Shown: positions 54,442 to 62,310 of the stretch, piece after piece
How positions within the stretch are numbered: the stretch's first letter is position 1
Layout: each line of letters opens with the position of its first letter
Assembly: GCF_025685575.1 (NCBI RefSeq)
Contig: NZ_JAGSYD010000004.1
Span: forward strand, 303,188 to 367,187
Origin: Granulicella cerasi
Lineage (GTDB): Bacteria > Acidobacteriota > Terriglobia > Terriglobales > Acidobacteriaceae
Length of the DNA stretch: 64,000 nt
Direction: 5' to 3'
Translations under genes and position numbers: made by a program
Notes under the pieces: model-generated
The model's database searches: none
Told to the model about the DNA's origin: nothing
The model's input: only the letters and a program-made list of their open reading frames with translations

Positions 54442-54690
54442 GTGCACTCTCATCCACTCATCCCGCCCGGCATGAAGACCTCGATCAAGCGCCGCCGTAT
54501 CCAACCCTCGCCTCTGGCAGACATCACGCCAGACCGCCTAAGCGTAGCCGACCTCACAACCATCGAGGATCTCATCAGCGGCACGCTACAAGACCCGCTG
54601 ACACCGATATCCGTCTGGCTGCCCCTCAACGAGCTGATGACACGCGTGAGTACGGAGCGCTGTCACCGCGAGCAAGGCGGTCTCCGATGA
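54442..54690 (+). CDS. hypothetical phage protein, first of ATGA chain
   Basis: 82 residues from GTG, chosen because GAGGAG lies about nine bases upstream. No family recognised; the C-terminal half looks helical (LTTIEDLISGTLQD). The TGA overlaps the next ATG. It opens the five-gene chain 54,442-55,877. An early regulatory or host-takeover role is a guess from position only. Confidence 0.6.
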   Translation: MHSHPLIPPGMKTSIKRRRIQPSPLADITPDRLSVADLTTIEDLISGTLQDPLTPISVWLPLNELMTRVSTERCHREQGGLR

Positions 54691-54902
54691 ACCAGGCCGC
54701 CAAGCGTCGCAAGCGCACCACATGGCGCGATGTACCAGACGCCCGCCATCGCTCTTTTCCTGCCTGGCCACAGCCGGAGTCGCTACATCCCTCTGCCCAG
54801 ACGATCGAAGACGCCGCCGATGGAGATGCACATGCCCGGGCGATAGTCGCAGCCTACCAACACCTGCCCCTCAACCCGGTGCTTGCCGGAGGTGCGCGAT
54901 GA
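54687..54902 (+). CDS. hypothetical phage protein, second of ATGA chain
   Basis: 71 residues, basic N-terminus (MNQAAKRRKRTTWRDVPDAR), Asp/Ala-rich helix later (QTIEDAADGDAHARAIVAAY). No family recognised. Both its start and its stop lie in ATGA overlaps. The ribosome-binding cassette GGAGGTGCGCGATGA of the next gene encodes its last residues (GGAR). Confidence 0.6.
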   Translation: MNQAAKRRKRTTWRDVPDARHRSFPAWPQPESLHPSAQTIEDAADGDAHARAIVAAYQHLPLNPVLAGGAR

Positions 54903-55231
54903 AGACTCTGCTGCGCACGATCGATCACGTCCGCAACAAGCCGGACCCGAAAAAGCTCCCGAAATTAGATACGTCTCGGAAAATCGCCAACGCGCTGAAG
55001 ATTAATGACGACTTGCTTTGTCGCCGCGCCCTTGAACAAGCCCAAGCAGAGACCGGCGCACCGTATGACCTCTTCGGTCGGTCACTCAAGCGCAAGCATA
55101 TGGTCGCGATGATATCTGCGCTCTATCCGGCTGCGCTCTCAGACGGAGACCGCGAGATGCTCAACGCCTACCTGTGGCCTGATGGCGGAACGCACTACGC
55201 CGACGAGCTCCTGAGAGGAGGTGCTCGATGA
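54899..55231 (+). CDS. hypothetical phage protein, third of ATGA chain
   Basis: 110 residues from the ATG at 54,899; the longer frame to the left is not supported. It is helical, with KIANALKINDDLLCRRALEQ and KRKHMVAMISALYPAALSDG, and ends RGGAR from the next gene's ribosome-binding cassette. No family recognised. Some resemblance to small DNA-binding or adaptor proteins is only impressionistic. Confidence 0.6.
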   Translation: MKTLLRTIDHVRNKPDPKKLPKLDTSRKIANALKINDDLLCRRALEQAQAETGAPYDLFGRSLKRKHMVAMISALYPAALSDGDREMLNAYLWPDGGTHYADELLRGGAR

Positions 55232-55569
55232 ACACACTACCCACCGCTCTGCCAGCACTGCTCTCGACGCTTACCGCTCGCCTCACACGAGGCATGCAGA
55301 CTGATGATCGCCTTCGGACGCGCCGGACTATAGGCAAACTGGCTGTCCACTTTTTCCCGTTCGTGAGCGAGCTCGGTAGGTTGGCCGCGAAGGCGAAAGT
55401 CTCACTCCTGGAGATGCACTGCGCGGATGAGGAGCTGGCTAGCCGATGCTTGGATGCCTGCCGCAACGCGGACGAAGACGCGCTGAAAGCACAAGAGCTA
55501 CTCGACATGATTCCGGAACTCAAGGTTCAGGTCGATGCCCTGATCGCGTCGATGGAGGCCAAGCCATGA
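55228..55569 (+). CDS. hypothetical helical phage protein, fourth of ATGA chain
   Basis: 113 residues, largely helical with an acidic heptad-like C-terminal half (LASRCLDACRNADEDALKAQ), possibly a coiled coil. It is preceded by GGAGGTGCTCG. No family recognised. The stop overlaps the start of the sigma-like gene, so the two proteins are made together. Confidence 0.6.
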   Translation: MNTLPTALPALLSTLTARLTRGMQTDDRLRTRRTIGKLAVHFFPFVSELGRLAAKAKVSLLEMHCADEELASRCLDACRNADEDALKAQELLDMIPELKVQVDALIASMEAKP

Positions 55570-55877
55570 GCGAGCACACTGAGCAAAACGCAATCGCACT
55601 TTCCGCGTGCCGCACCACAGCTGTATCAGAGGCACGGCGACGAGGACTCAGCGCAGAGGACGCAGAGGATGTGGCTCAGGACGTTGTTATCCGTCTGCTC
55701 GGCGTCCTCAACCGGGGTGCGGAGATTCGCTCGGTCAAGGCATGGACGATTACAGCCACACGCCGCCTCATCATTGACCTACATCGCCAGCAGTCTTCAT
55801 CGAGGCACGGAGCTGGATTACTGGAGTCGCTGGATGCTCTCGATGATGATTGGGACGATTTTCGTCTATGTAAATAG
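55566..55877 (+). CDS. sigma-70 region-2-like protein, phage-encoded
   Basis: 103 residues from the ATG at 55,566. The pattern LSAEDAEDVAQDVVIRLLGV then KAWTITATRRLIIDLHRQQ is that of region 2 of ECF-type sigma factors, including the AED..QDVV core-binding helix and the W...R..IDLHR helix that contacts the -10 element. No region 4 helix-turn-helix follows, either in this gene or in the next one. It may therefore bind core RNA polymerase without -35 recognition, or act as an anti-host or anti-sigma-like factor. This is inference; alignment with ECF families would test it. Confidence 0.55.
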   Translation: MSEHTEQNAIALSACRTTAVSEARRRGLSAEDAEDVAQDVVIRLLGVLNRGAEIRSVKAWTITATRRLIIDLHRQQSSSRHGAGLLESLDALDDDWDDFRLCK

Positions 55878-55967
55878 AGGGTCAAACGCGCACACCTTGC
55901 AGCGGGTCGCAGCAGATCGCCCGATCAGCTCCCCGCTGCTCCCTCGCCAGACAGAGAGGACATTAAC

Positions 55968-56324
55968 ATGAGCAATATTTTCGAGCAGATCGGCCACGGC
56001 GTTGAGGTCGCGGCCAAGGACGTGGCACACGTCGCGGTCGAAGTAGTGGACTTCTTGCCGCACGCGCTGAAACTCCTGGATGACGCCATTGCGCATGAGG
56101 CGGAGGTGAAGACTCTAGTGGTTGATCTCGTCAAGCAGGCGACAGCGGTACTGACCGCTGGCACGGTGGCGGTAACAGACAAGGGCGTAGACCTCACCGC
56201 TGATGCGGCTACTCTGGCTGCTGCTGAAGGATTCTTCGCATACTTCAGGGGCACATTCTTGCCTGCGGCAGAAGCGCTCTACGCTCAATTGGAAGCGGAC
56301 GTAGACGGTGCCAGCGCGAGCTAA
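55968..56324 (+). CDS. hypothetical phage protein, helical
   Basis: 118 residues from the ATG at 55,968, with GAGAGGAC upstream. Amphipathic helical stretches rich in Val/Ala (VAAKDVAHVAVEVVDFLPHA, VLTAGTVAVTDKG). No signal peptide or known domain. Its end overlaps the GTG start of the HNH gene by 17 bases. A membrane- or nucleoid-interacting function is possible but unsupported. Confidence 0.65.
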   Translation: MSNIFEQIGHGVEVAAKDVAHVAVEVVDFLPHALKLLDDAIAHEAEVKTLVVDLVKQATAVLTAGTVAVTDKGVDLTADAATLAAAEGFFAYFRGTFLPAAEALYAQLEADVDGASAS

Positions 56325-56727
56325 GCGCGGGTGCCTACATCCTGGGTGCTCGGCACTCGTGGATAGCGGTCATTGCGACGACCATGCTGAGCGCCGCAGA
56401 GATCGCGACCGATGGCGTGGATCAGCCACTCAGCGTGGGTACGACAGCGGTTGGAAATGGATACGGCTCGTCGCTCTGAGGCGGGACAAATACCTCTGTC
56501 AACACTGTCTACGCGATGGACGAGTGACACCTGCACTCGACGTGGATCACATCGTACCGATTGCATCAGCTCCACAGCTACGACTGACCTTGAGCAACCT
56601 GCAAAGCCTCTGTAGACCCTGTCATAGAGCAAAGACGGTCAGAAGTGAACACCAGCAGCAGAAAACAAGCTCTGCCAATGAAACAGAGCCTCACCTCAAT
56701 AGATCGGCACAAAGCGAGAGCGGATAG
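56308..56727 (+). CDS. HNH endonuclease
   Basis: 139 residues from GTG at 56,308. Two zinc-binding Cys pairs (CLHPGC, CQHC) and the HNH core: VDHIVPIASAP, LSNLQSLC and CHRAKT. HNH proteins of HK97-like phages sit just before the terminase genes and cooperate with terminase in packaging, nicking or cutting near cos; that role is likely here. Its last 37 bases overlap the opposite-strand membrane protein gene. Confidence 0.9.
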   Translation: MPARAKRGCLHPGCSALVDSGHCDDHAERRRDRDRWRGSATQRGYDSGWKWIRLVALRRDKYLCQHCLRDGRVTPALDVDHIVPIASAPQLRLTLSNLQSLCRPCHRAKTVRSEHQQQKTSSANETEPHLNRSAQSESG

Positions 56728-57263
56728 AGGTGAAGAGCGATCCACCGTACAACGGCTAAGCTGATGCTGCCTCCGAGGATAAAAATCAGAATCCAGAACG
56801 CCCAGCGAAACCGAGTTTCTCCTCTACGTACTTTCTTCCAAGCCTTATCGAGTATGACAGCGGTTCTATTCAGCACAGTGAGAACACATGCATTTACCTC
56901 GTGAAACATCTGCTTTGTATGGGAGGCATGCTCGACTAGTTCATCAAGCGCCTCTACGAGCACCCTCGACTCAGGCTTTTGCATATCGAGGCGAAGTCGA
57001 ATCCGATAACCAAGAGTGTTCAGTTTCATCACAAGTTCGCTAGATGTTGGGGTTAATGACATCCCTGCGCCGAGCGCTGCTCTAGCTCGCATGTTCTCGT
57101 TGTAAAGGCCAACAGATAGCGAGCAATACTCTGATACATCATTCCGCAGAGCATCGATCCACTGTTGTCGGAATTCAGAGACCTTCGCATCTTTCGCGAC
57201 CACCGCCGCGAGCGTACCTGCGCTAGCGGCAATGACACCCACAAGAATCGATCCACTCGTCAT
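56691..57263 (-). CDS. membrane protein, candidate prophage accessory (moron) gene
   Basis: 190 residues. There is one hydrophobic segment near the N-terminus (ILVGVIAASAGTLAAVVAKD), a long soluble helical region with FRQQWIDALRNDVSEYCSLS, and a C-terminal hydrophobic helix (WAFWILIFILGGSISLAVV). The FRQxWIDALR pattern belongs to a widespread uncharacterised family often found in accessory islands. It is on the strand opposite to the late genes and less GC-rich than its neighbours, as expected for a lysogenic-conversion gene. Its function could be host defence or superinfection exclusion; no direct evidence. Confidence 0.7.
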   Translation of the reverse strand: MTSGSILVGVIAASAGTLAAVVAKDAKVSEFRQQWIDALRNDVSEYCSLSVGLYNENMRARAALGAGMSLTPTSSELVMKLNTLGYRIRLRLDMQKPESRVLVEALDELVEHASHTKQMFHEVNACVLTVLNRTAVILDKAWKKVRRGETRFRWAFWILIFILGGSISLAVVRWIALHLYPLSLCADLLR

Positions 57264-57475
57264 GCATTGAGTTTAGGCGGATCGAGTCCGCGCGGACAGC
57301 ACAAAAACAACCTCAGTAGTGAAGCGGGTTTCATCGACACATCTCACCCGTAAGTGCTTAAGGGGATAGGGGGCATTGCTTTGTCCGGCCTCGACGGATC
57401 GGAGACCCAGCCCTGGTCGTCTTTTCACGACCGCGAAATGAAGAGTCGGGGTTATCGAGCGAAAGAAGTTGAAAG

Positions 57476-57967
57476 ATGGCCGGAAGAAAACCCAAACCGA
57501 CAATTATCAAGCAACTATCAGGGAACCCCGGAAAACGCAGATTGAACAAGTCCGAACCCTCATTCTCCGCTGGTGCCACCTGCCCGAAGCATCTGGATAA
57601 GGTCGCTAAAGCCGAATGGAAACGAATAGCGGCTGACCTCACCACATCAGGTCTGCTGACCTCCGTTGACCGCTCAGCACTCGCCGCGTACTGCGTTGCA
57701 TTTTCGCGCTGGATCAAAGCTGAGGAGCTTCTTGAACGCGAAGGCCTAGTCATCGTCTCTCCGAAGAGTGGCTACGCGATGCCGCACCCTGCGGTCTCCA
57801 TCTCAAACACCGCGATGACCTTGATGCACAAATTCGCATCGGAGTTCGGTTTCACGCCTTCCTCACGCTCTCGCATAAACGTCGCGGCTCCCACCAAGAC
57901 AAAGGCAGACCCTTTGGACGCATTTTTCGACCTGAACACCAACGATGATGAAGGACTACGCCAATGA
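57476..57967 (+). CDS. phage terminase small subunit (P27 family)
   Basis: 163 residues. N-terminal MAGRKPKPTIIKQLSGNPGK is typical of P27-family small terminases; helical middle LTTSGLLTSVDRSALAAYCV and ASEFGFTPSSRSRI follow. It recognises the packaging site and hands DNA to the large subunit. Its last 23 bases overlap the large-subunit start. About 210 bp upstream hold the promoter region of the late operon without a gene. Confidence 0.93.
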   Translation: MAGRKPKPTIIKQLSGNPGKRRLNKSEPSFSAGATCPKHLDKVAKAEWKRIAADLTTSGLLTSVDRSALAAYCVAFSRWIKAEELLEREGLVIVSPKSGYAMPHPAVSISNTAMTLMHKFASEFGFTPSSRSRINVAAPTKTKADPLDAFFDLNTNDDEGLRQ

Positions 57968-59600
57968 CGCCACACGCTATTGTGAGCGAGTCGCGTCAGG
58001 AGATATCGTCGCTTCAAAGTGGATCAAACTAGCCGCGCAGCGTCATCTTGATGACCTCAAGCGCACCGGCTCACGCTGGCATTACGACTATGTACAGGTC
58101 AACCGCGCTTGTTCATTCATCGAAAGCCTCACGCTTGAATCTGGACAACGATTCACACTGTCCGACTGGCAAATCTGGCTCACCGCCTCGCTGATGGGTT
58201 GGGTGGATGCAGACGGTCTACGCAAGCATATCGAAGCCTACGTTGTCGTGGCGAAGGGAAACGGTAAATCGCCATGGGCGGCGGCGATGTCGCTGCTCTT
58301 TGCGTTTGGTCTCGACGTACCAAAGGCAGAGGTGTACTGCGGTGCAATGTCACTGCTGCAAGCGGACGAGGTACACCGAGTTGCACGTCACTTCGTCGAA
58401 TCGAATCCCGCATTCGCCGCGATCAACGTGCTCGCACAGAAGAAAAGCATCTTCTCGCTCGCTGGTTCACGCTTTCAGCCCGTTATCTCCCGTGGTCGGC
58501 ATGGGGCCAGACCACTGCTCGCAGTGCAGGACGAGTACCACCAAGCGATTTCTGACGACCTCTATGGGACGTTTAAGACGGGCTGTAACAAGACGGTCAA
58601 TTCGCTTTTGCTCACGATCACCACAGCAGGAGTCGCGAGTACCGCATCACCCTGCTATCAACTGCAAGAGCGGGCCATAAAGGCTATCGACGGTTCGATG
58701 ACCGACGAGCGTTTCTTCACCGCGATCTACGCAGCAGACGACACGGTTGAATGGACATCGGAAGAAGCCTTGCTCATGGCAAACCCAAACCTCGGCATCT
58801 CAAACGATGCGGAGAAGATTCGCCTTGCCATCGTTGACGCAACGCGGAACCCCGCTCATGCGAACAACGTGAAGGCGATGCACTTGAACGTCTGGTCTAC
58901 CGCTTCCGCATCATGGATGAACATGACCGCATGGTCGAAGTGTTATGACCCGCACCTCACACAGGACACGGTGAAACATCTGCCCTGCTGGATAGGTTCC
59001 GACCTCGCGAGCAAGATTGACCTCTCAGCTTGTGTACGTCTCTATCGAGACGATAGCCAAGGCGATAGACCACACTACTACGCTCTATGCCGCGCTTACC
59101 TACCCGAAGAGCGAGTGAATCTCCCGGAAAACACTCACTATCAAAAGTGGGTCGCTGAAGGTCATCTCAACGCGACACCCGGATCGTCGATTGATTACGC
59201 GATGCTTGAGGCCGATGCGCTGGCTGATATCGCAGAGAACCAAGTCCGCGAGTTCCCCTATGACCAACGCTACGCAGACCAATGGTCTCAACGCGTCAGT
59301 GACCTCTCTGGTATCGAGCGCATAGAGACACCTCCATCGCCAGCAGTGTTATCGCCAGCGATGAAGGAGCTAGAAGCTGCCGTGGCTGATGGTCGATTCC
59401 ATCATGATGGCGACCCGGTTCTCACATGGTGCATGTCCAACGTGCTCACACGCGAGACCGCCACTGGCAATTACACCATGCCCGACAAGTCGCGTCCCGA
59501 AAACAAGATCGATTGCGCCGTGGCTCTCTTCATTGCGATGAGCCGCGCTCGTCTCGCAGAACCCGAACCACAAGCCACATACGGATTCCTTTTCGCTTAA
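57945..59600 (+). CDS. phage terminase large subunit (HK97 type)
   Basis: 551 residues. ATPase: Walker A AKGNGKSPW (103-111) and Walker B LLAVQDEYH with D196/E197. Nuclease: SDLASKIDLSA in the C-terminal domain and the late acidic DCAVALFIA. It pumps DNA into the prohead and cuts it. The length and motifs are typical of Terminase_1. It overlaps the small-subunit gene and is followed 5 bp later by the portal gene. Confidence 0.95.
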   Translation: MMKDYANDATRYCERVASGDIVASKWIKLAAQRHLDDLKRTGSRWHYDYVQVNRACSFIESLTLESGQRFTLSDWQIWLTASLMGWVDADGLRKHIEAYVVVAKGNGKSPWAAAMSLLFAFGLDVPKAEVYCGAMSLLQADEVHRVARHFVESNPAFAAINVLAQKKSIFSLAGSRFQPVISRGRHGARPLLAVQDEYHQAISDDLYGTFKTGCNKTVNSLLLTITTAGVASTASPCYQLQERAIKAIDGSMTDERFFTAIYAADDTVEWTSEEALLMANPNLGISNDAEKIRLAIVDATRNPAHANNVKAMHLNVWSTASASWMNMTAWSKCYDPHLTQDTVKHLPCWIGSDLASKIDLSACVRLYRDDSQGDRPHYYALCRAYLPEERVNLPENTHYQKWVAEGHLNATPGSSIDYAMLEADALADIAENQVREFPYDQRYADQWSQRVSDLSGIERIETPPSPAVLSPAMKELEAAVADGRFHHDGDPVLTWCMSNVLTRETATGNYTMPDKSRPENKIDCAVALFIAMSRARLAEPEPQATYGFLFA

Positions 59601-59605
59601 TATTC

Positions 59606-61600
59606 ATGCCACTTTTCTCATCACATCCCGTAACGCTCGGCTTGAGCGATGGCACCGCCGTCGAAAAAAGGTGGAACATCAACAACCCATCGACACCGCT
59701 CACAGCTATGGCTGCGTGGGGTGATGTAGGTGGTGGACTTTCTTCATCTGGCGAAGTGATAACGGAGAAGAATGCACTCTGCATCTCGACGGTCTACACC
59801 TGCGTCACGATCCTCGCTGAAGCAGTAGCCTCGCTTCCGTGTCGCCTAATGAGGTCAACGGATGACGGCGATACACCAGCAACGGATCATCGTTTGTGGT
59901 CGCTACTCACTGAATCCCCAAACGAGGAGATGACCGCGTTCACCTTCTGGTCAACGATAGTCGGCTCGTCGGCTCTATGTGGCAATGGCTACGCACAGAT
60001 CGTGCGTGATGCAACCGGAGCAGTTGAGTCCATCTGGCCTCTCCATCCCAACAAGACAGAACCTATTCGCAACGCGACCGGTCAGCTTGCATACAAAACG
60101 ACTGACGGCATGACGGATGGCGCGTATCGCATCATCGCCTCAGCGGATGTACTTCACTTCCCGCTATTCAGCCTCGATGGAATCAAGGGTGTCTCCCCTG
60201 TAACCGCTGCTCGTGAATCCTTTGCGACCGCTAGAGCAATGGAAAAATTTGGAGCACGTTGGTTCGCTAACGGGGCTCAACCTTCCAGTCTCCTAATCAA
60301 CAAGAACGCAGCTAAGCCCGATGCAAAGGCACAACGCGAATTCGTTGAAAGCTGGCAGGCTGCTCACTCCGGTATCAACCAACACAAGCAAGGGTTCCTC
60401 TGGGGTGACTGGTCGGTCGAGCAGATTGGGCTCAGTCCCGAAGATTCTCAGTTCCTCATCGCACGCAACTACCAACGCAGTGACATCGCATCGATGTACA
60501 AGATCCCGGTCTTCATGGTCGGCAACACAGAGAAGCTGAGTAACAACAACTACACGGGACAACAGATGGGCTTCGTCATAGACACCCTTCGTCCCATCCT
60601 CGTTCGGCTCGAAGCTGAGTTAAAACGCAAGCTCCTTAAGTCATCCCGATTCTTCGTCGAATTCGATGTGACCGAGCGTCAACGTGGCGACTTCCAGACG
60701 ATGGCTCAAGCCATCTCACTCACCCGCCAATGGGGTGTTCTCGACGCCGATGAATGCCGCGCCTTGCTGGGCTACGCGCCTCGTGGTGGTGCTGCGAAGA
60801 AGCTAATTACCCAAGTGAATATGACCCCACTCGATGACCTCGGAAGACACCGCAACTCCCTGCACCCAAGCCAGACCCCAAGGACACCACCGACGATGAC
60901 GCAAGCTAAACCTCAGGCTCATGGGGTTGTGTACGTCATCACGAACGTTATTACCGGTCAGAAGTATGTTGGCCAAACTGTAAGACCGGTTGAAAGGCGT
61001 TGGAGAGTTCATGTTCGTGATGCGAAGGCCTGCTCCTATCGTTCGAGATTACATGACGCGATCAGAGAACACGGCGAATCGAACTTCACTGTTCACGTTC
61101 AAAGTAACTGTGTAGGTAGACGGGCACTTGATACCGCTGAGCGCTTCTACATTGCTCTGTACCGCACCCAAAACCCTGCTTATGGATACAACCTCCGCTC
61201 AGGCGGTCAGGCCGGTAGCGGCTACAAGAAGAAGCCTAAATACTCCCTGACTAAGGATGTACTTGCACAGCACATCAAGGACGGACTAAGCGCAAAGGAA
61301 ATGGGCGCAATCAATAAGTGTTCTCACGTGACGATCCTACGGTCGGTTCACGAGCACTTTGGCAAAACTATGCATGAGGTTCGCCGTGACCTGTGTGGGA
61401 TGACGATGCCCTCATCCTTTTGCAAGCGTCAGAGTGCAACGCGCACCGGAACCAAGCGAACACCAGAGACCCGGAAGCGACAGGCCGAAGCGGCGCGTCG
61501 AGCCTATACACCCGAACTCCGCACTCTCCGACGTGAACAGAAGATCCATTACTGGCAAGAAAGACAACACAACCATGACACTCAACAAACCAACTCGTGA
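59606..61600 (+). CDS. phage portal protein fused to GIY-YIG homing-endonuclease-like domain
   Basis: 664 residues. Residues 1-about 413 are a normal-length HK97-type portal (EKNALCISTVYTCVTILAEA, GIKGVSPVTAARESF, MYKIPVFMVGNTEK, ADECRALLGYAP), ending ITQVNMTPLDDLG. The frame stays open into a GIY-YIG domain from about residue 431 (VVYVITN, KYVGQT, RRW, an AERF Glu). A helix-turn-helix-like and a NUMOD3-like segment (TKRTPETRKRQAEAARR) follow. The start ATG at 59,606 follows the terminase. Either a true fusion protein or a free-standing endonuclease translated from the ATG at 60,896. Confidence 0.85.
   Translation: MPLFSSHPVTLGLSDGTAVEKRWNINNPSTPLTAMAAWGDVGGGLSSSGEVITEKNALCISTVYTCVTILAEAVASLPCRLMRSTDDGDTPATDHRLWSLLTESPNEEMTAFTFWSTIVGSSALCGNGYAQIVRDATGAVESIWPLHPNKTEPIRNATGQLAYKTTDGMTDGAYRIIASADVLHFPLFSLDGIKGVSPVTAARESFATARAMEKFGARWFANGAQPSSLLINKNAAKPDAKAQREFVESWQAAHSGINQHKQGFLWGDWSVEQIGLSPEDSQFLIARNYQRSDIASMYKIPVFMVGNTEKLSNNNYTGQQMGFVIDTLRPILVRLEAELKRKLLKSSRFFVEFDVTERQRGDFQTMAQAISLTRQWGVLDADECRALLGYAPRGGAAKKLITQVNMTPLDDLGRHRNSLHPSQTPRTPPTMTQAKPQAHGVVYVITNVITGQKYVGQTVRPVERRWRVHVRDAKACSYRSRLHDAIREHGESNFTVHVQSNCVGRRALDTAERFYIALYRTQNPAYGYNLRSGGQAGSGYKKKPKYSLTKDVLAQHIKDGLSAKEMGAINKCSHVTILRSVHEHFGKTMHEVRRDLCGMTMPSSFCKRQSATRTGTKRTPETRKRQAEAARRAYTPELRTLRREQKIHYWQERQHNHDTQQTNS
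60896..61600 (+). other. GIY-YIG endonuclease domain, possible internal start
   Basis: In-frame ATG at 60,896 (MTQAKPQAHG) begins exactly at the domain edge, giving 234 residues if translated alone. The upstream AGGA is 12 bases away, a poor distance. GIY-YIG homing enzymes cut alleles lacking them, spreading the element. Confidence 0.5.
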
Positions 61601-62231
61601 GGTTCGCTCATTCCGCGCGACGGAACTCCGCGTAGCCGAAGGTGATGGCAACACCCTCACTGGATACATCGCCGTGACAGAGCAACCCACGGAAATGTTT
61701 CCCGGCTTCATTGAAGTATTGAAACGTGGGTGCTTTGCTCATACCATATCGCCAACTGCCGACAACGATGTTGTCGCTCTCATAAACCACGATGACGATG
61801 CACCCGTAGGACGCCTGTCCGCTGGCACTCTCACATTGGTTGAAGACGAAAAAGGCCTGCGGTTCTCACTGAACCTTCCAAACACAACACGCGCCAACGA
61901 CCTCAAGGTCAGTGTCGAGCGCAAAGACGTAACGGGTTGCTCGTTTGGTTTTGTCTGTCCTGATAGCACCTACACGGAAGCGAAAGACGGCACAGTCACC
62001 CGCAGCGTGAACGTGGTTGACCTTATCGAAGTGAGTGTTGGTGTGACGTTCCCCGCCTACCCACAAACTTCGATGGCTCTCAGGTCTCTCCCCGACTCGA
62101 TGCCAGCCGAGTTCCGCAGCCGTTTCGAAACACGTTCTGAAGCGCCTCTGAAACCAGAGTCGCTACAGGATCACGAAGACGACTGGAAGCTCAACGCCGA
62201 TCTGCTGATTCGCCTCGCCGAAGAAAGCTAG
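61575..62231 (+). CDS. prohead maturation protease (HK97 type)
   Basis: 218 residues from the ATG at 61,575, overlapping the portal fusion by 26 bases. Ser protease motifs: H72 in INHDDDA, S123 in GCSFGF and the acidic VVDLIEVSVGVTFPAYP. It cleaves the scaffold-like N-terminus of the major capsid protein during head maturation. Frames further upstream lie inside the endonuclease coding DNA and are not used. Confidence 0.93.
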   Translation: MTLNKPTREVRSFRATELRVAEGDGNTLTGYIAVTEQPTEMFPGFIEVLKRGCFAHTISPTADNDVVALINHDDDAPVGRLSAGTLTLVEDEKGLRFSLNLPNTTRANDLKVSVERKDVTGCSFGFVCPDSTYTEAKDGTVTRSVNVVDLIEVSVGVTFPAYPQTSMALRSLPDSMPAEFRSRFETRSEAPLKPESLQDHEDDWKLNADLLIRLAEES

Positions 62232-62310
62232 CCCCCACCCCACTTCTGTACCAACATCACCGCGCCCTTGGGTGCGGCAATCCCCGTTGCACCCCAAAAG
62301 GAATGAACTC

